Below are positions 21,115 through 32,500 of a stretch of 64,000 nucleotides of DNA, one piece after another. This DNA is from Pleurodeles waltl (Eukaryota > Chordata > Amphibia > Caudata > Salamandridae). A program made the position numbers and the translations under genes. The stretch is taken from assembly GCF_031143425.1 (NCBI RefSeq), contig NC_090446.1, forward strand, positions 656,849,717-656,913,716. The letters are read 5' to 3'. Positions within the stretch are counted from its first letter, which is position 1, and every line of letters starts with the position of its first letter. The notes beneath the pieces were generated by a model. It did not search any database and was not told the DNA's origin. It saw only the letters and a list, made by a program, of their open reading frames with translations.

Positions 21115-22538
21115 TGAAAAGATCTCATCCACAGCTACTTCTCAAGTGTAGCTATGTCATGTTATGTCATGATTGTGAATGTACAGTGAACTGTAGCTGT
21201 GAGAATGTGTAGAGCAGAGTGTTTTGGATACTGCCAGGGAGCTAATAGTCTGCAATATTCAGCCAAACTGCTTGATAAGATAGCTGTTAACATCCCCAAC
21301 TTAATGATGTTGCTTTGTTTGTGTCAGTTTCCTTGCAATGTAGTTTGTTTTGCAGATGCTTGCTATATGACTGGTATCATATGTATGGTTTCCAGCCTAT
21401 ACTCCTTGTGTTGTTCTTTGTACAGGTACCATCACCATGACATCTTCATGTGGGCATTTCCGAGTTGTGACATTGGCAGGTATGTGATGCTGTTCTGACA
21501 TACAAAGTTGACATGGATTGTTCCAGGTAATGTAGGTCACAGAGTTTGGGTATATGAGACCTGTACCAAGACAGTTTGCACAGTATTTGGGTAGAGGTTC
21601 AGAAGTGCCCATTGCACTTGTTGTGCATGTTGTGGTGGGCCTGGTGCATCACACGAGTCATCATATGGTTATCAAATATGAATCCTAGCTTACAACCATG
21701 TCATTTTCCATTCACATTGGCTAAATGCTATTTTTGTATTACCTGTATGTAGACGTATATGTGTTTCTTCAGTGTAGGCCACAGTGCCTGTGTCACAACA
21801 CTGACATATGTTTGTGTCATACCACCAGATGTATGCAAAATGGATTTTGATAGCCCTGTGATCAGGGGCTGTTGTACTGTCGTCCATCTGAATCTTGGAT
21901 TACGTGATGTTGAATTACTTTGGTGTGGTATGTGATAAGGCTCAAGCTGCTGACATCAATCATATAAGTGTTTGCCTATTCTACATCACAATATCTGACA
22001 AATCCCTTCCTTCTGTGGTCTTGGGAATCTGTACCTGTCAGTATGTTCATTTACTCAGTATGAGTCGAACATTCGTGATTTCCAATAGTTCAGACCTATT
22101 GACAGCCTATGTGCTGAACACAGTAATAAAATGTTTAGTTTGAGCACACACTTGTATCTATGTGTTTGTGTGGGAGGGTTGTAATCCTGAGCTGGACACT
22201 GTGTACATGCAAAATATCCCATCTTGAACAAGTATCTTGGATCATCATTTTATGGTTCAGATGGTCTGACATAGCTACATGGCTAAATATGAAATCAAAA
22301 TCAGCAGACAATGAGTCAGGGAAGGGTGATCTTATTGTGAAGCTATAAGCAGCATAATATATAAAAGACATGACTCAACAAAAACTCAAATGTGAAAGGG
22401 TTGGTCATGGTGAATAAAATATTTGGAGTAGATGCCCCACCACTGGAAGTCTAAAGTCTAGGGTATGCTTCCCATTGGAAATGGTAGATGGTTCAGAATC
22501 AGTCAACAGAGTGAATGTGTAACACACAAAGGAGGTCC

Positions 22539-25500
22539 TTAAGGAAGAGGATTTTTACTGGCAGTGGTGGATGTCTTGCCATCCACACCTCCTGGATTCT
22601 TTACTGGATGTCCCCTCTTGTGTGTGGGGGTCCTTCTGCTACAGAGGCAGGGGTGTCTGGGGCTTGTTGTTCCTTTCCTTTGGCAGGGCCTCCCTTCCTG
22701 TAGCTGGCACCGATGTTGTTGGGCCTGCTGTTGATGAGCCAAAGGAAGAGGTAGACTGATGTATAAAAGCCCTGCCCAGCTAGTATGTATGTCTCTCAAC
22801 ACCCCTGTTAGGGAGGCCATGTTGATATTCTGGGCCTCTATCTGTTCGTGCAAGTCCTTCTGTAGCTACTTGTTTTCCTGGAGTTCAGTCAACACTTGGC
22901 CCATCATGCCTTGGGACTCCTGATAGACCCCCAAGACGTGGCTGATGGTGTCCTGGCCAAGAGCAGCCCCAGTGGCCTCAGCCCGCTGGCCCACAGCATC
23001 CCTCCCATGCACACTACCCCCACAGGCCTTTGCCCTTGCCACAGGGGCCCCTCTCGAACTGGTCCTAGACCCTCACTGTCTGAAGTGTATCATTGCACCT
23101 CAGAATCCAGGACTAGGGGCACGAGATGGTAGACACTGTGCTAGGGACACAGGTTGGGGTGTGAATCATTTCCTATGATGTTGAGGCAGCAGGGCTGGAA
23201 GGTGATGTTGTGGGCACAGTGAGACTCACTATTTCCATCAGACCAGGTTTCCCAGATGGGCCTGAACTGTACTGCTTGTACAGATGTCCAGGAGTGTCAT
23301 TGTCATCGAGGGCTTCATCCAGGGTGTAATAGCAGTCTGTTCGCTGGCCTCTGAGTTCTCAGGGGCAGATGCACCTGTTTTGTAAAACATACAATGTTAT
23401 TGGTTGTATTTGGACATCTATCTTCAATGGTTTATATTTACAGTAAGCAGAGACATTGTACAGAATAAAGGTGCAGTTCATCCAATTGTAGCAAGTAACC
23501 ATGGTATAGGGTGCATTGACATGCCATGTGTGAAACATGCCAAATCATTCTGACTCAAGCTGCTGCTGAAATGTGCAGATCAGTTGCACTTGGAAGGATG
23601 GCATGGAAAGTACATCTTGCTACCAGCAGAGTCGGCACAGTGGCTAGGCAAGATATGGTTTTGACCATTTGGTGACCCATTTGAGTGTGATATAGGCAGA
23701 TCCAGGACTTTGTTGTCTTTGTGAGTGGAGTCATCATGTGCACAGTGTTGTGTCAATGTGTCTGTTGCCAATGTCACTCTTGTGATGCAGCTTCAGGCCT
23801 TAGAAATATGTGTTGTACACACTGGGTAAAGTGTCATGCCTGTACTCAATAGTTTCATCTTGGGTTAGAGGGTCAAGACAGAGCTATGAAGACAGACATG
23901 TCTTTGATTTGAACATGATCTGTGCTTGATCATTCCCAGGTGAGTGCATTTCAATTGAGAGTTAAGAAACAGGAGTATTTGGCCAAGTGCACACTAGGCT
24001 GGTATTTGGCGTTACAAACAGAAGGCCTCCTGGGAGTTGCAGTCTGGTACCTCCCTCTACTACACGCACTATAAAAATGGCATCCATCCAAGTAAGTACA
24101 CTTCAATTTAGAGTTGAGGGGTATCTGGACAAGTGAACACTGGGATGGTGTTTGAAGTTAGAGAAACATGGACTCCTGGGAGTTCCAGTCAGGTCACTCC
24201 CTCTACTACCCACACTTGACAAATGTTCTCCCCTCCAGGTGTGTAAACTTAATTTTTTAGTAAACTAACAGATGTATTCGTGTAAGTGAACACTGGGCTG
24301 ATGGTTGTAGTTCCTGAAACAGAGCCTGCTGGGATTTGCAGTCAGGTCACTCTCTCTTCTCTCCCAGCTTAGTAAACTTAATTTGTGAGTTGAGAATCAG
24401 GGGTCGTTGGACAAGAGAACACTGGGCTCATGATTGTAGTCATAGAAACAGGGCCTGCTGGGAGCTGCAGTCAGGTCAATACCTGTACTACACACACTAT
24501 ATAAATGTTAACACCCCAAGTGAGTAAACCTCATTTAAGAGTTAAATAACTGGGATATATGGGCAAATGACCACTGGTCTGGTGGTTGGTATTACAGAAA
24601 CAGTGTCTCCTGGGAGTTGCAGTCATGTGTCTCCCTCTACTACACACGCTATACAAATGGTATCCTCCTAGGTGAGTGCACTTCATTTGAGATTTCACAC
24701 ACATTGGTAGTTTGGGCACGGGAACACTGGGCTGGTGTTTGGAGTTACTTAAAAAGTGCCTCCTGGAATTTGCAGTCAGGTCAATCCCTGTACTACACAC
24801 ACTATACAAATGTTATCCTCCAAGGTGAGTCCACTTCAATTGAGAGTTAACAGGCAGGGGTCTTTGGGTAAGGGAACCCTAGACTGATATTTGGAGTTAC
24901 TATTACTGAAACAGTGCCTCCTAGGGTTTGCAGTCAGGTCACTCTCTCTACTGCTCACACTATACAAATCTTGGGTATTACATATCGGTATATTGACTGC
25001 ATTTAGGTGTGGGCATACATTTAGATGTTGAGGCATACTCTGAGTCCTGGGATTATGTTTATATATTGGAAGACCTACAGGCACCATTTGGGCACACAAC
25101 ATGTGATGGGCCTTGGTAGCTGTAGTGTTTGGTCCAACAATACACATTGACAGTGCTTAAACTCAGATAGTCTGGGTAGTGAGTGTTGGTGGGGTACATG
25201 AACCAGACAGTGGCAAAAGCTGATTCATGAGCATGCATGACATTGATTTTTGTTTTACATTTTTTTGTGTGGTAACTTACCAGACTCCACTCCCCCAGGT
25301 ATTCCTGTCAAATCCTGAAGATGCAGGACGACCAAGACCTTCTTCTCCCATGGAAAAAGTATTAATGAGGCACTGGGATGACCACCGCCAGCCTTCTTGG
25401 CCTGCAGCTGGTGCCTGGATACCAGGGAACAGACCTTGCCCCTGAGGTTGCTCCACCTCTTCCTATTGTCCCCCTTTGTGTTCATCATGGTGCCAACAGC

Positions 25501-25640
25501 ATTCATTCTGTTAACGATCCTCTCCCACATTGTCATTTTCCTACTGAGACGAGTGGGTTGGACTTGTGCTCCAAACGATTTTGGCTCTACTTTTATGATT
25601 TCCTCCACCATGACTTTTAACTCATCGTCTAAAAAATGAG
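22539..25640 (-). pseudogene. Second Harbinger Myb/SANT-like gene (Myb-2), two exons
   Basis: Exon 1 (25281 to about 25640) encodes HFLDDELKVMVEEIIKV, MWERIVNRMNAVG, then NRKRWSNLRGKV, a Myb/SANT-like helix-turn-helix different from Myb-1. It ends at a GTAAGT donor (phase 1). Exon 2 (22539-23374, acceptor AAAACAG) begins ASAPENSEASEQTAIT, passes a frameshift, and has a probable coiled coil (ISHVLGVYQESQGMMGQVL onward) with a TAG after QENK. It ends in a Gln/His/Pro-rich stretch and a stop. No convincing ATG opens exon 1 (the first Met is at 25611), so the true start may be lost. It is convergent with the transposase. The splice phases agree, which supports the two-exon model. The product would be a DNA-binding accessory protein by analogy only. 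Confidence 0.6.
23938..24970 (-). repeat. ~150-bp tandem repeat, 7 units, in the Myb-2 intron
   Basis: The landmark GCAGTC (within CTCCTGGGAGTTGCAGTC) recurs at about 24041, 24187, 24340, 24469, 24621, 24774 and 24932, spacings of 146, 153, 129, 152, 153 and 158 bp. Each unit also has AACACTGGGCTGGT, TACTACACACACTATA and AGGTGAGTNCACTTCA. Copies are roughly 75-85% alike by eye, so the array is old. Confidence 0.85.
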
Positions 25641-26169
25641 GATTTTTTAAATGTGATGTGGTGGGTGAAAAAAACTATGGGTGATAGAGACTTACTTAAC
25701 AGGGGAAGTGCAATAGGGTGTGAATGGACAAAAGTGTGCATACAGTGTTCTACGGGATGGTGAAAAAAGGGGTCCTTAATTCATATACTTTACAGAAAAA
25801 AATATGCTCCGTCTTCTGTGTCTTGCAGTGGAAATGCATAGAATTGTCGTCGGTGAAGAGGTCTGTTTTTATAGGTGTGTCCACTTGGCTAACGTCTGTC
25901 AACTGTGTTGTTTTTTAATTCATCCAACGGGTAGTCGTCTGTTACTCTGCTGACCATTAAACACCAGGTTCCTGATCGCTATTGGCCCACTGCGACAACT
26001 ACTGTGTGCTTGTAATAAGCTTGGTGATTGGCCACGGCAGTGACTGCGCTGGAGGTCAGCCCACCTATATTTAGGCTGCGGCATCGCTGTTGGTTTGCCT
26101 TTGTTGCTTATCGGTCGGCCGTCCTGCCTGTTTAACTCGTAATAGGGTGGTATGGAAGACCAGGTGCGT

Positions 26170-26236
26170 GGCAGACTTTGCAGGAACGCCAACATGATGG
26201 TCTGGCAGTCCTACTGCCAAACTCATAATCAAGCCC
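26170..26236 (-). repeat. Right terminal inverted repeat of Harbinger C
   Basis: It ends CTACTGCCAAACTCATAATC then AAGCCC, followed by ATA. It pairs with the left end at 11576. A similar inner motif, AACTCGTAATAGGG, lies near 26135-26148 and may be another element end. Confidence 0.6.
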
Positions 26237-26239
26237 ATA

Positions 26240-27202
26240 GTCAAAAATAATAATCCACCAATAACTGGAAAAATATTTTCCAAAAAGCCCCAAAAATGCT
26301 AAAATGAAACACATGCAATAGACATCCCTCAAAGCAATCAAAAGTAGTTAGGAACCATACAAAACCCGAAAAAAGTGTTAAAAAAATAAATGCTCCTGGA
26401 AACCTGTAAAAAGAAGGAAATCAATGTTAAAAATATTGGTTCATTAGAAACCAAAAGTTAGGTTTTAAAAAAAAGTGTAACTTCTAACGCCCATAGGGCA
26501 CGTTCATTAACCTGTAAAGTAAACAAGAAAACACAACCATTAAACAAATGACAATCCCCCAAATCCCTACACATTACACGTATCCATCATAAAATAAGTA
26601 ACATAGTACAATGTAACATAATGATACATTATTGAAACAGTGTAGGAAAAACCCAAAGTACACACTAGTGGAAAACACAGCTATTAATACAACTAAATGT
26701 TCAAAAACCCACAAATGAATAAATATGATTAACCTCTACACCTCCCCTGTTCCCCACCATTCGCAAAACTGTTAAAAACCCTCAAAAAGGACTTAGCTGT
26801 TCTGGTTAACAGCAGCCCCTTACCAGAGCCTGCATTGTGGAAAATAGACTAAGAATGACACAAATAGATGACAAACTAGGCAATAAAAATGGCAACAAAA
26901 TTCAACTAAAAAACACAAATGATTGGGAAAATTGTAAAATATGTTGATAAATACCATTTTTAAAAGATAATAAACATGTAAATATCTCAAAAAGTTGTAA
27001 AACAATGTTACAAAATGATAAAGTATGCATTAAATCATAGTATTAAATAAATGCAATTATTTAATATATACTGAAAAATCTTATGTTACAATTATGTTTA
27101 AAACTTCATATTAAACAATTTAAGAAATGTTTAAAAAAAGCTAAACAATGTATAAAAGTGGAACATGTACAGCATACAATGTATATGAATGTGAGTGACG
27201 TG
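26240..27202. other. AT-rich gene-free DNA
   Basis: This stretch is dominated by A-runs (AAAAACC, GTTAAAAA) with scattered ACATTA/ATAAAT motifs. No reading frame above 61 codons, splice-like structure or recognised repeat is seen. It separates Harbinger C from the palindrome-rich element on its right. Confidence 0.6.
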
Positions 27203-27211
27203 TTAACCCCT

Positions 27212-27285
27212 TCTGTGCCCAGGACGTAATGGTTACGTCCTGAGGCACAGTGCTGCTGTGCCCAGGACGTAACCATTACGTCCTG
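27212..27285. repeat. Inverted repeat with ~34-bp arms (GGACGTAATGGTTACGTCC)
   Basis: CTGTGCCCAGGACGTAATGG-TTACGTCCTGAGGCACAG is mirrored, after a short TGCTG-type loop, by CTGTGCCCAGGACGTAACCA-TTACGTCCTGTGCC. Each arm is itself a near-palindrome (GGACGTAA..TTACGTCC), so both long and short hairpins can form. Confidence 0.85.
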
Positions 27286-27296
27286 TGCCCAGAGCC

Positions 27297-27322
27297 CAGA
27301 GGGAGCGCTAGCGCTCCCTCTG
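27297..27322. repeat. Perfect 26-bp palindrome
   Basis: CAGAGGGAGCGCT joined without spacer to AGCGCTCCCTCTG. Confidence 0.95.
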
Positions 27323-27410
27323 AGGGGTTCCCCCCCACCCCCCCCAAGTCAGGGATGGAAGGGGAAGCCCTTCCCCTCCCACCCCGACCCCCCAACCCCC
27401 ACTGTGACGT

Positions 27411-27430
27411 CAGCGCGCGAGCGCGCGCTG
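27411..27430. repeat. GC palindrome, 9-bp arms
   Basis: CAGCGCGCG, two bases, CGCGCGCTG. The alternating purine-pyrimidine GCGCGC tracts could also adopt Z-form. Confidence 0.9.
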
Positions 27431-27483
27431 ATTAGTCACAGGGTCTCCCTTCTCTTTCAATCCCATGGGGGAGGCCCGAGAGG

Positions 27484-27521
27484 CTTCAAAGGGAAGGAAA
27501 TGTATTTCCTTCCCTTTGAAG
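27484..27521. repeat. Perfect hairpin, 17-bp arms
   Basis: CTTCAAAGGGAAGGAAA, loop TGTA, TTTCCTTCCCTTTGAAG. Confidence 0.95.
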
Positions 27522-27530
27522 TCTCTCACA

Positions 27531-27574
27531 GGGTTTCAAAAGCCGGATTGCTTGCAATCCGGCTTTTGAAACCC
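27531..27574. repeat. Perfect hairpin, 21-bp arms
   Basis: GGGTTTCAAAAGCCGGATTG plus C on the left, loop TT, and its exact complement on the right. Confidence 0.95.
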
Positions 27575-27639
27575 CACTAGACACCAGGGATTTTTTTTTT
27601 TTTCAATGAAACTGTCAAAAGGGAGTGTTTTCTTTTTTT

Positions 27640-29580
27640 TTAGGTGGGGAGCGATCCCTTAGGCAAGGGTCGCTCCCCTACGGGGCAATATATATTTAGG
27701 CCATTTCTGCCCCCCTTGGGGGCAGATTGGCCTATTTTGATGAGGCCAATCTGCCCCCAAGGGGGGCAGAAACCATTAGACACCAGGGAGTTTTTTTTTT
27801 TGCGCAAATTTCACGCAACAGGAGCGACCCCTTGGGCAAGGGTCGCTCCCAGGGGAGGCATTTTTTGGGGAAGGCTTTTTCTGCCCCCCCTGGGGGCAGA
27901 AACCTCTAGGCACCAGGGATCATTTCTTTTATTTTTTCTTTTTGTTATGTTTTCTTATTTTTTTAGGTGGGGAGCGACCCCTTAGGCAAGGGTCGCTCCC
28001 CTAGGGGCCAAATTATATTTAGGCCATTTCTGCCCCCCTTGGGGGCAGATTGGCCTATTTTGATGAGGCCAATCTGCCCCCAAGGGGGGCAGAAACCATT
28101 AGACACCAGGGAGTTTTTTATTTTGCGTGAATTTCACGCAAGGGGAGCGACCCCTTAGGCAAGGGTCGCTCCCTGGGGGGGGGGATTATTTTAGGCCATT
28201 TCTGCCCCCCTGGGGGGTAGATCAGCCTATTTTGATTTGGCTGATCTGCCCCCAAGGGGGGCAGAAACCACTAGGCACCAGGGATTTTTTTGTTTTTTTG
28301 TTTTACAGATGGGGAGCGACCCCTTGGACAAGGGTCGCTCCCCTGGAGGGGCAAAATGTATTTAGCCATTTCTGCCCGCTTTGGGGGCACATCGGCCGAT
28401 TTTAGGTCAATCTGCCCCCAAGGGGGGCAGAAACAACTAGGCACCAGGGATCTTTTTTTTTGCGCCGTCACGCAAGGGGAGCGACCTTGTAGGCAAGGGT
28501 CGCTCCCCGGGGGGGGGGGTTAGGGGGGGGAAATTATTTTAGGCCACCTCTGCCCCCCCTGGGTGCAGATCGACCTATTGGTATTAGGCCGATCTACCCC
28601 CAGGGGGGGCAGAAACCTCTAGGCGCCAGGGCAAATATTTTTTTTTCTTTTTTTTTCTTCTTTTTTTAGAGATGGGGAACGACCCATCAGGCAAGGGTCG
28701 CTCCCCTGGGGGGCAAATTGTATTTAGACCATTTCTGCCCCCCTTGGGGGCAGATTGGTTGATTTTAGGTCAATCTGCCCCAAGGGGGCAGAATCCACTA
28801 GGCACCGGGGATTTGTTTTTTGTCGCCAATGTCACGCAGGGGGATCGACCCCATAGGCAAGGGTCACTCCCGGGGGGGGGGGGGTTCGGGGGGCAAATTT
28901 ATTTTAGGCCATTTCTGCCCCCCCAGGGGGCAGATCGGACTATTATTAGGCCGATCTGCCTCCAGAAGGGGCAGAAACCTGTAGGCGCCAGGGCAATTTT
29001 TTTTTTTGTGTTTTTTTTTTTGTTTGTTTGTTTTTTTAGAGATGGGGAGCAACCCATCAGACAAGGGTCGCTCCCCTGGGGGGCAAACTGTGTTTAGACC
29101 ATTTCTGACCCCTTGGGGGCAGATTGGTCGATTTTAGGTCAATCTGCCCCCAAGGGGGCAGAAACCACTAGGCACCGGGGATTTGTTTTTTGGCGCCAAT
29201 GTCACGCAGGGGGAGCGACCCCGTAGACAAGGGTCGCTCCGAGGGGGGGGGTGTGGGTTGGGGGGGCAAATTTATTTTAGGCCATTTCTGCCCCCCCCTG
29301 GGGGCAGAAACCTGTAGGCGCCAGGGCAATTTTTTTTTTGTGTGTTTTTTTTTGTTTGTTTGTTTTTTTAGAGATGGGGAGCGACCCATCAGACAAGGGT
29401 CGCTCCCCTGGGGGGCAAACTGTATTTAGACCATTTCTGCCCCCCATGGGGGCAGATTGGTCGATTTTAGGGCAATCTGCCCCCAAGGGGGCAGAAACCA
29501 CTAGGCACCGGGGATTTGTTGTTTGGCGCCAATGTCACGCAGAGGGAGCGACCCCGTAGGCAAGGGTCGCTCCTGGTAGG
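27640..29580 (+). repeat. ~167-bp tandem repeat, 12 units, each with internal inverted repeats
   Basis: The landmark GGGAGCGACCC...AAGGGTCGCTCCC recurs near 27650, 27819, 27970, 28143, 28313, 28476, 28674, 28840, 29043, 29209, 29374 and 29541. Each unit also has TTTCTGCCCCCCTTGGGGGC-type inverted repeats, a GCAGAAACCACTAGGCACC block and a long T-run. Alternate units differ (GATGGGGAGCG versus GTCACGCAGGGGGAG before the landmark), which gives a ~333-bp dimer rhythm on the right side. Perfect 30-bp arms pair at 27704-27733/27743-27772 and 28027-28056/28066-28095. Short Gly/Pro-type reading frames here are compositional and not coding. Confidence 0.85.
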
Positions 29581-32500
29581 GGAGTGGGAGTTGGGGATTC
29601 CAGAACTTTCTGCCACAGAAATGTGAGGAACATGTGGTTTTTTAGCCAAATTTTGAGGTTTGCAAAGGATTCTGGGTAACAGAACCTGGTCCGAGCCACA
29701 CAAGTCACCCCATCTTGGATTCCCGTAGGTCTCTAGTTTTCAGAAATGCACAGGTTTGGTAGGTTTCCCTAGGTGGCGGCTGAGCTACAGGCCAAAATCT
29801 ACAGGTAGGCACTTTGCAAAAAACACCTCTGTTTTCCTTCAAACATTTGGCTGTGTCCACGTTGCGCTTTGGGGCGTTTCCTGTCGCGGGCGCTAGGCCT
29901 ACCCACACAAGTGAGGTATCATTTTTATCGGGAGACGTGGGGGAACGCTGGGTGGAAGGAAATTTGTGGCTCCTCTCAGATTCCAGAACTTTCTGCCACA
30001 GAAATGTGAGGAACATGTGTTTTTTTTAGCCAAATTTTGAGGTTTGCAAAGGATTCTGGGTAACAGAACCTGGTCCGAGCCACACAAGTCACCCCATCTT
30101 GGATTCCCCTAGGTCTCTAGTTTTCAGAAATGCACAGGTTTGGTAGGTTTCCCAAGGTGGCGGCTGAGCTACAGGCCAAAATCTACAGGTAGGCACTTTG
30201 CAAAAAACACCTCTGTTTTCCTCAAAAAATTTGGCTGTGTCCACGTTACGCTTTGGGCCTTTCCTGTCGCGGGCGCTAGGCCTACCCACACAAGTGAGGT
30301 ATCATTTTTATCGGGAGACATGGGGGAACGCTGGGTGGAAGGAAATTTGTGGCTCCTCTCAGATTCCAGAACTTTCTGCCACAGAAATGTGAGGAACATG
30401 TGTTTTTTTAGCCAAGTTTTGAGGTTTGCTAAGGATTCTAGGTAACAGAACCTGGTCCGAGCCACACAAGTCACCCCATCTTGGATTCCCCTAGGTCTCT
30501 AGTTTTCAAAAATGCACAGGTTTGGTCAGTTTCCCTCGGTGGCGGCTGAGCTACAGGCCAAAATCTACAGGTAGGCACTTTGAAAAAAACACCTCTGTTT
30601 TCCTTCAAAAATGTGGCTGTGTCCACGTTGCGCTTTGGGGCGTTTCCTGTCGCGGGCGCTAGGCCTACCCACACAAGTGAGGTATCATTTTTATCGGGAG
30701 ACGTGGGGAAACGCTGGGTGGAAGGAAATTTGTGGCTCCTCTCAGATTCCAGAACATTCTGCCACAGAAATGTGAGGAACATGTGTTTTTTTAGCCAAAT
30801 TTTGAGGTTTGCAAAGGATTCTGGGTAACAGAACCTGGTCCGAGCCACACAAGTCACCCCATCTTGGATTCCCCTAGGTCTCTAGTTTTCAGAAATGCAC
30901 AGGTTTGGTAGGTTTCCCTAGGTGGCGGCTGAGCTACAGGACAAAATCTACAGGTAGGCACTTTGCAAAAAACACCTCTGTTTTCCTTCAAAAATTTGGC
31001 TGTGTCCACGTTGCGCTTTGGGGCGTTTCCTGTCGCGGGCGCTAGGCCTACCCACACAAGTGAGGTATCATTTTTATCGGGAGACGTGGGGGAACGCTGG
31101 GTGGAAGGAAATTTGTGGCTCCTCTCAGATTCCAGAACTTTCTGCCACAGAAATGTGAGAAACATGTGTTTTTTTAGCCAAATTTTGAGGTTTGCAAAGG
31201 ATTCTGGGTAACAGAACCTGGTCCGAGCCACACAAGTCACCCCATCTTGGATTCCCCTAGGTCTCTAGTTTTCAGAAATGCACAGGTTTGGTAGGTTTCC
31301 CAAGGTGGCGGCTGAGCTACAGGCCAAAATCTACAGGTAGGCACTTTGCAAAAAACACCTCTGTTTTCCTTCAAAAATTTGGCTGTGTCCACGTTGCGCT
31401 TTGGGGCGTTTCCTGTCGCGGGCGCTAGGCCTACCCACACAAGTGAGGTATAATTTTTATCGGGAGACGTGGGGGAACGCTGGGTGGAAGGAATTTTGTG
31501 GCTCCTCTCAGATTCCAGAACTTTCTGCCACAGAAATGTGAGGAACAAGTGGTTTTTTAGCCACATTTTGAGGTTTGCAAAGGATTCTGGGTAACAGAAC
31601 CTGGTCCGAGCCACACAAGTCACCCCATCTTGGATTCCCCTAGGTCTCTAGTTTTCAGAAATGCACAGGTTTGGTAGGTTTCCCTAGGTGGCGGCTGAGC
31701 TACAGGCCAAAATCTTCAGGTAGGCACTTTGCAAAAAACACCTCTGTTTTCCTTAAAAAATTTGGCTGTGTCCACGTTGCGCTTTGGGGCGTTTCCTGTC
31801 GCGTGCGCTAGGCCTACCCACACAAGTGAGGTATCATTTTTATCGGGAGACGTGGGGGAACGCTGGGTGGAAGGAAATTTGTGCCTCCTCTCAGATTCCA
31901 GAACTTTCTGCCACAGAAATGTGAGGAACATGTGTTTTTTTAGCCAAATTTTGAGGTTTGCAAAGGATTCTGGGTAACAGAACCTGGTCCGAGCCACACA
32001 AGTCACCCCATCTTGGATTCCCCTAGGTCTCTAGTTTTCAGAAATGCACAGGTTTGGTAGGTTTCCCTAGGTCGCGGCTGAGCACCAGGCCAAAATCTAC
32101 AGGTAGTCAGTTTGCAAAAAACACCTCTGTTTTCCTTCATAAATTTGGCTATTTCCACGTTGCGCTTTGGGGCGTTTCCTGTCGCGGGTGCTAGGCCTAC
32201 GCACACAAGTGAGGTATCATTTTTATCGGGAGACGTGGGGGAACGTTGGGTGGAAGGAAATTTGTGGCTCCTCTCAGATTCCAGAACTTTCTGCCACAGA
32301 AATGTGAGGAACATGTGTTTTTTTAGCCAAATTCTGAGGTTTGCTAAGGATTCTGGGTAACAGAACCTGGTCCGAGCCACACAAGTCACCCCATCTTGGA
32401 TTCCCCTAGGTCTCTAGTTTTCAGAAATGCACAGGTTTGGTAGGTTTCCCTAGGTGGCGGCTGAGCTACAGGCCAAAATCTACAGGTAGGCACTTTGCAA

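Larger units (their letters stand above)
11576..26236. mobile_element. Decayed 14.7-kb three-gene PIF/Harbinger element (C)
   Basis: The left end starts GTGCCTCATTACGAGTTTGGCGGT. The right end, read inward, starts GGGCTTGATTATGAGTTTGG and continues CAGT, matching at 19 of 24 positions; similarity extends through a GACCAYCAT...TTGGC block. Both ends are flanked by ATA (11573-11575 and 26237-26239), a possible 3-bp target duplication. Inside are a minus-strand Myb-1 pseudogene, a plus-strand transposase pseudogene in the same divergent layout as element A, and a second Myb/SANT gene on the minus strand, convergent with the transposase. An alternative inner end (AACTCGTAATAGGG near 26135-26148) means a nested small element at the right border is possible. 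Stretches between the genes are CA/TG-rich and show no other coding signal. Confidence 0.6.
27203..29596. mobile_element. Palindrome- and hairpin-rich repetitive element of unknown class (left part)
   Basis: It begins at a TTAA (27203-27206) followed by CCCCTTCTGTGCCCAGGACG, then four perfect palindromes/hairpins, homopolymer T tracts, and 12 tandem ~167-bp units that run to the satellite at 29597. TTAA followed by CCC is reminiscent of piggyBac-type ends, but no transposase or opposite end is visible, so the class is a guess. No coding potential is apparent. Confidence 0.45.

Noticed and set aside
27212..27574. Rho-independent terminators (GC hairpin followed by T-run)
   Set aside because: The hairpins do precede T-runs, but the context is a vertebrate repeat with no upstream bacterial gene.
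27640..29580. Gly/Pro/Arg-rich short proteins on both strands
   Set aside because: They follow from G-runs, C-runs and T-runs in the 167-bp hairpin units. None has a family motif.
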